Shown here: positions 44,559 to 55,520 of the stretch, one piece after another
How positions within the stretch are numbered: the stretch's first letter is position 1
How the letters are laid out: each line of letters starts with the position of its first letter
Source of the DNA: Rheum nobile
Lineage: Eukaryota > Streptophyta > Magnoliopsida > Caryophyllales > Polygonaceae
Length of the DNA stretch: 64,000 nucleotides
Direction: 5' to 3'
Assembly (NCBI GenBank): GCA_027886185.1
Contig: WOAB01000719.1
Span: forward strand, 558,001-622,000
Program-made: the position numbers and the translations under genes
The notes under the pieces: generated by a model
Databases searched by the model: none
What the model was told of the DNA's origin: nothing
Seen by the model: the letters and a program-made list of their open reading frames with translations, nothing else

Positions 44559-44925
44559 GCCCGATGCCTTAGAAGCGCTAGTCCATGCCAACCTGGGGAC
44601 TTCCCAGGAGGTCACCTATCCATGTGCAAATGGATCCACATGCTCAAACTAGAAGGTCTAAAACATAAGTAAATGACTAAAAAGGGAAAGTGGATAAGAG
44701 CCTCGGAAAGGCTTGGATAGTTGCGGCCGCTAGGCCGGCCATGGGGTGCACGCACCTATGAGTGTCATGGGGCCGAGGCGCGCCTGGTGCCATCTTGGTC
44801 TTCATGTGTTGCCATGGTCACCAAAGTGACTAGGCGCGGTGGCGGTGGCTTGGCGAGGCTAATGCTTGCGATGGTCCGAGCAATGAATGATTGAGAGGCT
44901 TGAGCGATGGCTCTTGCTTGAGCCC
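44559..44925 (-). mobile_element. C1 5' LTR, inner part
   Basis: The minus strand continues the C1 LTR beyond K3: NPVTRAQARAIAQASQS is coded just before the K3 break, matching the C4 tail GPVTRARARFIAQAISS. Further in, the sequence becomes less similar to C4 and contains a 5S rRNA-like block. The A2 insertion ends it; the remaining LTR, primer site and gag core of C1 appear deleted. Confidence 0.65.
44597..44621 (-). other. 5S rRNA-like segment (box C region)
   Basis: The minus strand matches 24 of 25 bases of the conserved 3' part of plant 5S rRNA, as I recall it, beginning GGATAGGTGACC and ending GGGAAGTCC (normally GGATGGGTGACC). The next bases stay loosely similar. The 5' half of 5S is not recognisable, so this is not a gene. 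Cassandra-type retroelements and some SINEs carry 5S-derived promoters, a possible source. Confidence 0.6.
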
Positions 44926-44930
44926 TTGTC

Positions 44931-46027
44931 TGTAATACCCCTTAAATTTTAGTAAGGGTATTTGTGTAATTTTCCCAACCTTCGTTCAATAATTATTTCG
45001 CTTTCAGTAGAGTTCGGATTTTTCGTAACATCCATGATGTCCGAAATAATTCCTTGAGTGGTATAAAATACATTCGATGTATTTTCGGAACTTAGAATAT
45101 TTGTTTGGATACAAACATATAATTTCCGGGGTTTAAAACCCCATACTAAACTTTGCATGTACAACTTTGCACGCAAGCTTCAAATTGCTTCCACGTGTAA
45201 ACTCTTGTCTGGGCACGCCATCCTCCCTGAAGCTGGCCACGACTGGTTGTTACTGCAAAGTGGCTACGTGTATGCATGTTGTCTTCAAATCAGGAATTGG
45301 ATTTGATTAAATATCTGCAAAGTGGCTATGTGGGCTGATATTGTTCTTCAAATCAAATTGGGAATTTGATTAATATCAGCAAAGAGGCACCAAACCTCAT
45401 CTCTCCCTCTGGCGAGCCACCCAGCCGCCGCTCGCTGCCTCGTTCCTCCTTCGCTGGTGTCGCCGTTGTGCGTGGTGGTTGTCGGTGAGCTGCTCTGCGT
45501 GTTGTGCTTGCTGACTGCTGCCTCGCCGGCAACGAAGTTCCTTCCCGGCGAGCTACCCTCCATCATCGTTACGCCGAGCTCCATTCCTGAGTTGTTGTGA
45601 CTGTACGTGAAATTAAAAGGCTGAAGAAGATAGAGGGGTAGGCCCCCTCCCTATTTAATTCATTGTTGGGCCGAGAAGCCCAATTCAATTCCTGTCCAGA
45701 TTTAGCCCAAAATCGATCGAGCGTTATAACGGTATTTTTGCTGGATCACGTGTGGACCCGTAATCCTGCTAGAGCTATCTGAAGCTTAGGCCATATCCCC
45801 AGAAAGGATATCTTCAGTAGTCGTCTCGTCTAGATTCATCGTCGAATCTACTCCAGGCAAGTGGCGGTTCGCTTTTGCTCATCATTCCATATTTCCATTA
45901 ATTATCAATTGTTTAATTGTTACTTAATTTGGGATGATTATTGTTATTGTCTGGGAACGGTTTTGTGAAACTGTTTTGGAAATTAAAATGGATATTATAA
46001 TAGGTTGTATATCTGCTAGAACAACGC

Positions 46028-46063
<36 letters not shown>

Positions 46064-47258
46064 AGATTGAAATATATCTATGATGCTGGCCTTGATGGCT
46101 TTGATATGATTTTGGACAGTTCTGAACTGTTTAGTTAGAACGAGTATTCGCAGGAACGCTACTTGGTATCTCCTTGTGAGTACTAGTCGTTTCTTTATAA
46201 CCAAGTGGATGGGATGTCCAGGCCCCAACACTTCTCTTTGGTCATGACCATTCCCTGTCAGTGTACAGGGAAGGTGCACACAACTGGTGCCACTCTCTGG
46301 GATTTAGTCCCTACTCTATATCTCAATATCCGCGAGGATGAGATTCTAAAAGCTTGAAATGTGAATGAGCGTTTTGGAATTAATTAAGATAAGTGCCCGA
46401 GCGCACATGATTAATATACCCTTGACGAGTAGTGCAGCTAGGCAATAGTGCAGCTACGAAACTCGTCTTGACTTTGATCAGAGTACGTTCTCTTTCCAAT
46501 ATGGATTCGCATTATGCGGTGAGGTTGGTCGTGAACCGAAACATCTTAGTCAGTTTTTAAACGCTTATATGTAAAACTATAATGTTTCAGACATTTGTCA
46601 TGCTTCTGATAAGACTCACTCTTTCGGAGTCTTCTCTTGGATATTTACCATAAGACTCATTTCCGTTGGAGTCTTCTCTTGATCATGTCTTTTGATATAT
46701 TCTAGTAGGAGTATGGTGGTTGACTATCGTGATCGGTTATTATTCGAGAAGCGATGAGTCTAACCTAATACGACTACTTCGAACCACTCTGCTTTGTACC
46801 CTTGCTTAGTCTTTCATTAGACTAACCAACCGTAATTGTTCTCTGCATGGTTGGCTGGTGTCATCCGTTCGATTCGGCACATCAGATAAGTTGCCGTCCT
46901 GTGAAGGCTAGAACGACTATGAAGGCAAACGGTGTTTTTGATAAGTTTATTCAGGTTGAGATCCTTGGCGGGTGATCATTGCGATCAAGAACCTTTTGTT
47001 GGTTATTTAAAGACTTTCGCTGTGTTAACTATGATTTTGTTTTAAGACTTCCGCTGTAATAATTCTGATTATGTATTTTGATGTATTTGGAATTATGTTG
47101 TAATTCCAAGACTTTGATTTTAATAAAAGTTATGATATTTGGTATTATAACTGTGGTTTAATGGTGTATATCAACTGGAAAAGCCTGGGGTGACTTCGGG
47201 ATGTGAAATCCGAAGTCACTGGCAGTAATACTTTCAAGAGAAAATTGGGGGTGTTACA
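44931..47258 (+). mobile_element. K3: Tekay/Del solo LTR
   Basis: 2328 bp, beginning TGTAATACCCC and ending GGGGGTGTTACA, with perfect target duplication TTGTC (44926-44930 and 47259-47263). No primer site, gene or polypurine tract adjoins it, so it is a solo LTR left by recombination between two LTRs. It sits inside the C1 5' LTR, whose coding tail resumes on the far side. Confidence 0.92.
46029..46061 (+). repeat. (AT)n microsatellite in K3
   Basis: About 16 AT dinucleotides in a row. Confidence 0.95.
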
Positions 47259-47263
47259 TTGTC

Positions 47264-47335
47264 ACCGGGTTGTCACTCTTCAAGGTCAACAAGTCCTCCT
47301 CGTCGATGGCGGTCAAGGTAGGTTGACATCCATCA
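47264..47335 (-). mobile_element. C1 5' LTR, outer end
   Basis: The minus strand starts TGATGGATGTCAACC and codes LTAIDEEDLLTLKSDNPV up to the K3 joint. The C4 3' LTR starts TGATGGATGCCAACC and codes LTSIDEEDMIVVKSDGPV, which fixes this as an LTR start. The flank CTATA follows at 47336. Confidence 0.85.
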
Positions 47336-47340
47336 CTATA

Positions 47341-48436
47341 CATAGCCTATGACTAACCTTTGAAGTAAAATTAGTATATTAGACCCACTATTTGAATATT
47401 TTTTTAATGGCTTATAATGTGGCATTATTCAGAGATCAACACATATGTCAAAAGAATGAGAGGTCGACATGTATGTCTAATGAATGAGAGGCTGACATGT
47501 AGAAAATAAATTACGTTACACTTTAAATATTCAAGTAGTATTCTGATCGTAATATTAAGTAAAAAATATATATTTATGTAGAAGGTTAAAATCAAATTAT
47601 GCTAACTTAGTTTTGAATCTAAAGATATTATAATTATTATATATTTGAAAAAAAAACACATTTTAATTTATGTAAAGTCTGAGTTTTCAAGATCATATAT
47701 TATTTTAATTGAATCAAGCTAATTTTTATGGATCGGAAATTTTGTGAATTTAGGTTGTATGTAAATTTGTAATTTGAATTAATGTTAGCTAAGTCTTTCT
47801 AATATTTGAATTCAAAACGGATTTGTTATAAGTCATATATTATTTATATGCTTTTATTTTATTAAATAAAATTATATATATTATAATAATATGAAGGTAA
47901 AAATGATAGATGAGAACGATTATGTTTTTTATTTTGTTGACTGGAAAGATAAAATTTAATCGATTAATTATAAGTAAACATGTCCAAATTATCCATCATA
48001 AAAAATACTTAAAGATCGTGCACATTCAAATTGTAACCCTAATGTTTGGACCCCAAAAAAAATATTGTAACCCTAATGTTTTTGGTCAATAAGTTTGACT
48101 GGATCCGACTTATAGCATGTTCATATGAATTCCGAATATTTGTCAATCTTCAATTTCAATTCCATTTCTTGATATATACATATAAATATATATATTTATA
48201 TATATTAAGTCATAATTATCTTTATTATATAAAACTAATATTGATCCAAAAAAATAATTTTTCTATAAGTGAATCAGATCGACTGTAATAAATGTTTTTA
48301 AAAGGGATGATGACATAGCGGATGCTGATTGGATGTTGATGACACATATGTGAATTGAACGTGGTGTTGACAAAAAGGATTTAGACGTCTCCTTTAGTAT
48401 ATATATTATGTTTCTAGAGAATGTTTCATTTGTGTT
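47341..48436. other. AT-rich DNA without recognisable gene
   Basis: Long A/T runs with no supported coding. Short frames (for example 47910-48092 and 48046-48288) are Ile/Lys/Asn/Tyr strings typical of chance in AT-rich DNA. The last 130 bp before the palindrome end CTCCTTTAGTATATATATT and may be the end of another repeat. Confidence 0.5.
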
Positions 48437-49058
48437 TTTGTGTTTAGGCAATTTTGAAATGTAGTTTGTCATTGATTTGTATTGAGGAGGGAGGGCCACA
48501 CTTGGAAAGTTGACTTGGGCGGCAACAAGGGGAAAAGAGAAGATAATTGCCACTTTTGGTGTTTGACAAAGTCTTTGCAAGAGAGAAAGAGAGAATTATA
48601 GTTTTGCCACTTTGGTTCTACCTTTTGAAACCCACAAAGGAAGCTTACAAACACTCTACCCAAAGCTAGTCAACAAAAGAGTCAAGGCTTGGAAGTTAAC
48701 CCAAAATGTCTAAGCAAGTCAAATTGGAAAAGAAGAAAGGGGTATTTGGACTTTACTAGGAATAGAGCAAGTCATATGCAAAGGATAAGGAATTAGAAGG
48801 ACCTTAGCTATGGTGTGTGAAGAAGGTGGCCGGCTATGGTGGGAAGGTAGGCGGCGGCATGGTGGTGGGAGGCGGCGGCAAGGTGGTGGGAGGCGGCGGC
48901 ATGGTGGTGGGCGGGAGAGAAAGTGCGGCGAAAGGCAGTTTTTTGGCATTTTGAAGCGGTTTTTGGAGGGGATGAAATATAAACTTTAACAAGCATAAAA
49001 AGAGAAAATTTTAGAGAAGAAAATGCACTTAACTCAGCCTCCGAGCTCTGATACCAAT

Positions 49059-49232
49059 TGATGTGAATCAAGACACCCAAGGAGCCTCTCTTCACGGCTT
49101 GTGCTCGATCGTGGCTAGCAAGGCAAGGCTTCTTCTCTCCGGGCACCAACTAGGCCTTGATGTCTTCTTGAAGGCTCGAACTAGGCAGAAGCAAAGGGGG
49201 ATGTCCTTGAAGGGAACTGAGAAGAACAAGGC
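49059..49232 (-). mobile_element. Truncated LTR end on the left arm
   Basis: The plus strand begins TGATGTGAATCAAGACACCC, the inverted LTR end. Only about 174 bp of an LTR of about 819 bp is present before the centre of the palindrome. Confidence 0.85.
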
Positions 49233-49481
49233 AAAGCTCACTCTTTTCTCTTGTTCTTGCATCCACGAAAATCAGCCAAGGAACCTCCCTTTGAGGTTCC
49301 CTTTGTCTTGTTCTTCTCGGTTCCCTTCAAGGACATTCCCCCTTTGTTTCCGCCTAGTTCTAGCCTTCAAGAAGACATCAAGGCCTAGTTGGTGCCCGGA
49401 GAGAAGAAGCCTTGTCTTGCTAGCCACGATCGAGCACAAGCCGTGAAGAGAGGCTCCTTGGGTGTCTTGATTCACATCAAT

Positions 49482-49493
49482 TGGTATCAGAGC
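49482..49493 (+). other. C4 primer-binding site (initiator-Met type)
   Basis: TGGTATCAGAGC, a perfect match to the usual site, two bases after the LTR end. An inverted perfect copy lies at 49045-49056. Confidence 0.9.
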
Positions 49494-49522
49494 TCGGAGG
49501 CTGAGTTAAGTGCATTTTCTTC

Positions 49523-52500
49523 TCTAAAATTTTCTCTTTTTATGCTTGTTAAAGTTTATATTTCATCCCTCCAAAAACCGCTTCAAAATGCCAAAAAACT
49601 GCCTTCCGCCGCCTACCACCGTGTCGCCGCCTCCCACCACCATGTCGCCACCTCCCACCACCATGCCGCCGCCTACCTTCCCACCATAGCCAGCCACCTT
49701 CTTCACACACCATAGCTAAGGTCCTTCTAATTCCTTATCCTTTGCATGTGACTTGCTCTATTTCCTAGTAAAGTCCAAATGTCCCTTTCTTATTTTCCAA
49801 TTTGACTTGCTTAGACATTTTGGGTTAACTTCCAAGCCTTGACTCTTTTGTTTACTAGCTTTGGGTAGAGTGTTTGTAAGCTTCCTTTGTGGTTTTCAAA
49901 AGGTAGAACTAAAGTGGCAAAACTACAATTCTATCTTTCTCTCTTGCAAAGACTTTGTCAAACACCAAAAGTGGCAATTGTCTTCTATTTTCCCCTTGTT
50001 GCCACCCAAGTCAACTTTCAAAGTGTGGCCTCTCCCTCCTCAATACAAATCAAAGGCAAACTACATTTCAAAATTGCCTAAACACAAAAGAAAAAGCTAA
50101 GAAAAAGAAAGAGGCCCAAGTAAAAGGCAAGAGCCCACTTTAAAAAAAAAAAAAGACTTCGGTTGGGCCATAACACTCAAAACATGGACAAACCCACTTC
50201 ACTTCAGCAACTAGGCCCACTAAGCTTACCTCTCCGCCTTCCTCTATTGCCACTTCAAAAAAAAATCCTACCACAACGGCCCACATTGCGGCCTATACTC
50301 CCTCTTCCCTTTCTAGTTGCCAAAGGTGTTAAGGATGGGTCCTTAAATTGCCTAAGCTTTGAAAAATAGCTTTGAAGATTGGAGTGCCTTCCCTCAAACA
50401 CAAGCCACCTACTACCTTGTGCCTTCCCTTAAGCCTAAGTGTCTTGCATTTATTTTTTTGTTTGTCTTAGGCTTAGTGTGTTTCTCTTCTTTTAGTGTGT
50501 GTTTATTTTGATTGCTTTGAACTTGTGACTCTCATTACTTTGATGGTTGATGTAGGAGAGTCACCGATAGAGGAACCCTTTGAGGTCAACCTCTGGAGCA
50601 ACCGAAGCTCAACACCGACCCATTTTCCCAAGCCATTCGCGGCCCGTGGAATAGGATGCTCGTGCCAACGCGGCCGAGGCAAGCCGCCGAGACGAGGCCG
50701 CAACCGAGGAGGTGTGTGCCACTAAGGCCCAGCTGGCCGAGGTGCTCCGCCACAAGGAGACCACCGATGCCCGGTTGTCCGAGCTCGAGCGCCTTCTTGC
50801 CAATGTCCACACCGCAGCCGCGACGCCCATGCCGCCCATGGCCCAACCCCGGCAGGCTCCTATTCTCACCGACGCCTCTTCTCTAGTCCCGGCCGACATC
50901 CACCGCCGTGAGGCCGTGGAGTACGACCGAGGCAAGGACCCCATGTACCCCCCGCCTCACTCCACCGCCGCAGAGCTCAACGCGGCCTTGCCGCCTCTGT
51001 GCCGCCCCTCACACTACGACACTCAATCCGCCATGTGGAGTCCCAAGAGCCCTACCATGCTCGGCTGTTGCCGGGCCAGCGCCCACAAGGCCAAGTCCTT
51101 GATGTCGTCTCCAAGGATGGAGGGCACTATCCACGTGCCGATCCAAGGCCCGCCGCCGATGACGAAGTCAACGATCGATATGGCTATGGCTTCACCGACT
51201 TTAATGTGAAAGATGAAACTTTTGGAGTCAGTGAGGGGAGGACCCCTATGGAGAGCATCACCATAACTCTTTTGAAGATAATGCCTTGGTGGATGTGTAC
51301 CCATGGAACCATGGCCGCACACGGGGCCACCACCGACTCCCGCTCGACTGCCATGATCCTCATTGGATGCCGCCTCCTTGTGACGGTCCTCGAGCCAATG
51401 GTCGTGACCACCGCCCACAACATGATCGACGCCATGATCACCTTGGTCCACAACAAAATTTTGGCCAACGCCGGGAGATCAAGGTCTAAAATTTTCTCTT
51501 TTTATGCTTGTTAAAGTTTATATTTCATCCCCTCCAAAAACCGCTTCAAAAAGCCAAAAAACTGCCTTCCGCCGCCATGTCTCCGCCGCCCACCACCGTG
51601 CCACCGCCTCCTACCACCCTGCCGCCGCCTCCCACCACCATGTCGTCGCCTACCTTTCCACCATTGTCGGCCACCTTCTTCACACATCATAGCTAAGGTC
51701 CTTCTAATTCCTTATCCTTTGCATGTGACTTGCTATATTCCTAGTAAAGTCCAAATACCCCTTTCTTTTTTTCCAATTTGACTTGCTTAGACATTTTGGG
51801 TTAACTTCCAAGCCTTGACTCTATTGTTGACTAGCTTTGGGTAGAGTGTTTGTAACCTTCCTTTGTGGGTTTCAAAAGGTAGAACCAAAGTGGCAAAACT
51901 ACAATTCTCTCTTTCTCTCTTGCAAAGACTTTGTCAAACACCAAAAGGGGCAATTGTCTTCTCTTTTCCCCTTGTTACATCCCAAGTCAACTTTCAAAGT
52001 GTGGCCCCTCCCTCCTCAATACAAATTAAAGATAAATTACATTTCAAAATTGCCTAAACACAAAAGAAAAGGCCAAAAAAAAAGAAAGAGGCCCAAGTAA
52101 AAGGCAAGAGCCCACTTCAAAAAAAAAAGGAATTCGGTTGGGCCACGACACTCAAAACGTGGGCAAACCGACTTCACTTCGGCAACAAGGCCCACTAAGC
52201 TTACATCTCCGCCTTCCTGAATTGCCACTTCACAAAAAAAAACCTACCACAACAGCCCACATTGCGGCCTATACTCCCTCTTCCCTTTCTAGTTGCCAAA
52301 GGTGTTAAGGATGGGTCCTTAAATTGCTTTAGCTTTGAAAATTGGCTTTGAAGATTGGAGTGCCTTCCCTCAAACACAAGCCACCTACTACCTTGTGCCT
52401 TCCCTTAAGCCTAAGTGTCTTGCATTTAATTTTTTTGTTTGTCTTAGGCTTAGAGTGTTGCTCTTCTTTTAGTGTGTGTTTATTTTGATTGCTTTGAACT

Positions 52501-53451
52501 TGTGACTCGTATTACTTTGATGGTTGATGTAGGAGAGTCACCGATGGAGAAACCCACCGAGGTCGACGTCATGAGAAACCGAAGCTCAACACCGACCCAT
52601 TTTCCCAAGCCATTCGCGGCCCGTGAACTAGGATGCTCGTGCGAACGCGGCTCGGGCGGCCGAGGCGAGCCGCCGCGACGAGGCCACAGCCTAGGAGGTG
52701 CGCGCCACTAAGGCCGGGGTGCTCCGCCACAAGGAGACCACCGACGCCCGGTTGGTCGAGCTTTAGCGCCTCCTTTCTAATGTCCACACCGCAGTCGTGG
52801 CGCCATGCCGCCCATGGCCCAACCAAGGCAGGCTCCCATTCTCACCGGCGCCTCTTCTCTAGGCCCAACCGACATCCACCGCCGTGAGGTCATGGCGCGC
52901 GACCGAGGCAAGGGCCCCATGTACCCCCCGTCTCACTCCGCCACCGCGGAGCTCAACACAGCCTGGCTGCCCCACACACTACGACACTAAATCCGCGCGT
53001 GTGGAGTCCCAAGAGCCCTACCACGCTCGGCCACTGTCAGTTCGACGCCCACAAGGCCAAGTCCTTGATGTCGTCTCCATGGATGGAGGGCACAATCCAT
53101 GCGCTGATCCAAGGCACGCCGCTGATGACGAGGTCAACGATCGATATGGCTATGGCTTCACCGACTTTAATGTGGAAGATGAGACTTTTGGAGTCAATGA
53201 ATGGGAGGACCCCTTTGGAGAGCATCACCAAGACTCATTTGAAGATGATGCATTGGCGGATGTGCACCCACGGGACCATGGCCGCACCCGGGGCCACCAC
53301 CGGTGCCCGATCGACCGCTGTGATCCTCATTGGATACCGCCTCCCCGCGCCGGTCCCCGAGTGAATGGCCATGACCACCGCCCACAACAAGACCGGCGCC
53401 ATGATCACCTTGGTCCATAACAAAATTTTGGCCAACGCCGAGAGATCAAGG
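49523..53451 (+). repeat. Tandem duplication of C4 leader and gag start
   Basis: Two units of about 1.96 kb, 49523-51484 and 51485-53451, both starting TCTAAAATTTTCTC and ending AGATCAAGG. They share the CCG-rich block (49610-49680 and 51570-51650), the leader, and the gag N-terminal coding part. They differ by many substitutions and small gaps, so the duplication is older than the C2 array. The joint shares only TC. Confidence 0.9.
50540..51484 (+). pseudogene. C4 gag N-terminal part, first copy
   Basis: A coiled-coil-like stretch is readable (ATKAQLAEVLRHKETTDA, RLSELERLLANV, open 50712-51209) followed by a Pro/Ala-rich segment and, after frame changes, DRYGYGFTDF. It is cut by the duplication joint before the Gag core. 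The second copy at about 52510-53451 carries similar text with different breaks (VGESPMEKPTEVD). Confidence 0.65.
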
Positions 53452-53965
53452 TCCGAATTGAGCCCTTTGATGGTGAATATGATGCCACCAAGTTCCTTGA
53501 TTGGAAGCAAGCAACTATTCCTTGAATCATTACCATTATGATGAGCATGAGAAGGTTGAGATTGCCATACTTCATTTCACCGACAACGCCCGCTCATGGT
53601 GGTTCTGCTTCACGACCGACCGAGCTAGGCACAACTTGGAGCCGGTTGTGGCTTGGAATCAACTTATCCATGTCATGACCATGAGATATGTGTCGAAAGA
53701 TTGCCTTGAGCAAATGCACCTACATATTGCTCTAGCCCGCCCAGGTAACCGCACCCCTCTTGAGTTCTTTGTTGAGCTAGAGGAGCTAGTCCACATGGCC
53801 GGTGTGTCCACCACACCCACATCCCTTCGCACCATGTTTCTACGTGGCCTTGATGTGGAGATACATGAGCCTTTGACACTCCTTCCAATCCGGGATCTCA
53901 ACACCCTCACTCACACGGCCATGGAGATTTATAATCAACAACAATGGAGAAAGAAGGCCACTTAG
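52510..53965 (+). pseudogene. C4 gag, second copy with Gag core
   Basis: The N-terminal part repeats the first copy. From 53452 the core reads VRIEPFDGEYDATKFLDW. After a frameshift near 53500 comes the open piece 53501-53965: DEHEKVEIAILHFTDNARSW, WNQLIHVMTMRYVSKD, TPLEFFVELEELVHMAG and TLTHTAMEIYNQQQ. This is the Gag core of the C2 type. It ends with TAG after RKKAT. Confidence 0.75.
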
Positions 53966-54169
53966 GCTCACTCACAACCGACAAGGTATGCTCATAATCC
54001 AAGTCCATCCTTTTCTTCTAATCCTTCTCCTCGTGTAGCCCCACCAACCGCGCCCCGGCCCCACCTCAGCCACGGCCACACTAGACGGTGCCACCGGCGT
54101 CGCTCGCTTGAATCCCCCACCTCACGGCCTGGCACCCAGCGCGCTCCCTGGCCCCTACCTCCAAGCGGT

Positions 54170-54590
54170 CTAGTGACCGAGCTTGCTTCAAATGTGGTGG
54201 TCGTGGCCACTATCAAAGAGAGTGCCCCAACAAAAAGAGGGTCTTGTTCACCTATCAATGCGACTATGAATCTTTTGAGGATAAGGAAGAGGCCGCAGAG
54301 GAATAAGATGAGGCCGCCAAAGAGGCCGTCAATGATGACTATGCTTATGCCCCTCTTGATCATGGTTTCGGCACCCCGCTTATCTTGCTGACTCGCCGTG
54401 TGCTCTCGGTCCGAGAAGGTGACACAGGGGACCAAAGGGAGAATCTTTTTCACACTCAGTGCCTTATGGGCACCGCCTCACATAGTGTGATTATTGATGG
54501 TGGGTCTTGTGCCAACATTGTCAACGAGCGCGTGGTCAAGCATTTCAACCTCACCACCACGCCTCACCCTCAACCCTATAGCCTCTAACG
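54170..54590 (+). pseudogene. C4 zinc knuckle and protease start
   Basis: CFKCGGRGHYQREC (from 54187) is a CCHC knuckle. An acidic stretch follows with a TAA near 54306. The frame 54385-54588 reads VLSVREGDTGDQRENLFHTQ and then SVIIDGGSCANIVNERVV, the protease start without the stop that C2 has at this point. It ends with TAA after PQPYSL. Confidence 0.8.
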
Positions 54591-54612
54591 GCTCTCCGAC
54601 AGTAAAAGTGAT

Positions 54613-55450
54613 GTGGTATCTAGGCAATGTCACATCATATACTCTATTGGCCATTACTATGATTCGGGTTTGTGTGATGTCATATCTATGGATGCAACTC
54701 ACCTCTTATTAGGTAGACCATGGCAATATGATCGGCGAGTTCTCCATGATGGCTTCCTCAACACTTTTGTGTTCGTCCATGGTGGGAAGCGCATCACACT
54801 TTTGCCCATGTCCCCGAGAGAAATTCTTGAGGACCAAGTTGAGTGCAACCGCCTCAAGGCAATTGAAGCCTCCAAGCCCCCGGTGCCTCGGCCCAAGGAT
54901 GAGGCATCCACCTCTTCCCAAGCATCGGCGCCCCAACGCATAGGCAAGGGTGAGTGTGCGGCCCCCGGTGCCCGGTCCCTACATGGCATGCTCACCAACG
55001 GCCCGGCCTTCTCCTCCATCGGCACGGCACCCGGGTCGTTGGCTCCTAGATCAGCTCCCGCCCGGTGCCTCAACGCCCAGGCAAGGGTGAGCGCACACCC
55101 ACCGGTGCCCCGCCACCACCTGGCGCGCTCACCACTGGCACGGCCTCCGCCTCCATCGGCACGGTGCCCATGTCGGCAAAGTCCAACCCTCATGCAGCGT
55201 GCGGCGCTCCGGCTCCCCTACAAGGGCGTTGTGAGCCTAGGCTCCTCTTGGCTCGCCACCGCCACCTCACGCCGGTGCTACAAGGTTGGCGCCCTTGTTT
55301 CCTCGTGGTGCCTCACCATTGTCTCATTACCAAGGAGGCCATGCCTCATTTCCACCTTGTATCTCGGCCTTGTAGCAAGAGTTTGCCGATGTCACGCCGG
55401 ATGAGCTTCCGGTTGGGCTTCCCTCACGTGCAAGGGATCGAGCACTAAAT
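54613..55450 (+). pseudogene. C4 protease end and linker
   Basis: Open 54613-55404: DSGLCDVISMDATHLLLGRP and WQYDRRVLHDGFLNTFVF identify the protease end. A long Pro/Ser/Ala/Arg linker follows, also seen in decayed form in C1. The RT start (ELPVGLP-like and GIEH) is reached only after frame changes near 55400-55445. Confidence 0.75.
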
Positions 55451-55520
55451 CGATTTGGTTCCCGTAGCCCATGTGCAGTCCCAGTGCTTCTTGTGCCACA
55501 AAAAGGATGGATCTTAGCGC

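Larger units (their letters stand above)
9578..47335 (-). mobile_element. C1: old CRM-like gypsy element, split by nested insertions
   Basis: Fragments of one minus-strand element can be chained. They are the 3' LTR end (9578-9655 and 16419-16672), integrase C-terminus (17342-17510), integrase/RNase H/spacer/gag start (28936-30649), and the 5' LTR (44559-44925, 47264-47335). The 5' LTR starts TGATGGATGTCAACC, as does the C4 3' LTR (57887), and the 3' end matches the C4 LTR end. Flanks ATATA (9573-9577) and CTATA (47336-47340) fit a target duplication with one change. The integrase reading resumes across the C2 insertion. Protease and reverse transcriptase regions are missing, so C1 was deleted or non-autonomous. 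Confidence 0.7.
48437..50085. repeat. Long inverted repeat made of CRM-like LTR end, primer site and leader
   Basis: The left arm (about 48437-49232) is the reverse complement of the right arm (about 49306-50085), with about 70 bp between them. Each arm contains, from the centre outwards, an LTR end (to TTGATTCACATCA), the primer site TGGTATCAGAGC, and a leader with a CCG-rich block and the phrase CAAAATTGCCTAAACAC. Copies of the primer site lie at 49045-49056 (minus) and 49482-49493 (plus). The arms look more than 90% identical. The right arm continues into the C4 element; the left arm stops in AT-rich DNA. Confidence 0.9.

Noticed and set aside
44597..44621. A functional 5S rRNA gene
   Set aside because: Only the box C part is recognisable; the first half of the gene and a terminator are absent.
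9578..47335. Calling the locus a centromere because of CRM-like elements
   Set aside because: Several CRM subfamilies are dispersed, no centromeric satellite array is present, and lineage was judged by motifs only.
48719..49149. Proline-rich extensin-like frames near 48719-49149, 49389-49715 and 51504-51696
   Set aside because: They come from a CCGCCGCCTCCCACCAC repeat in the retrotransposon leader that appears in three copies in both orientations.
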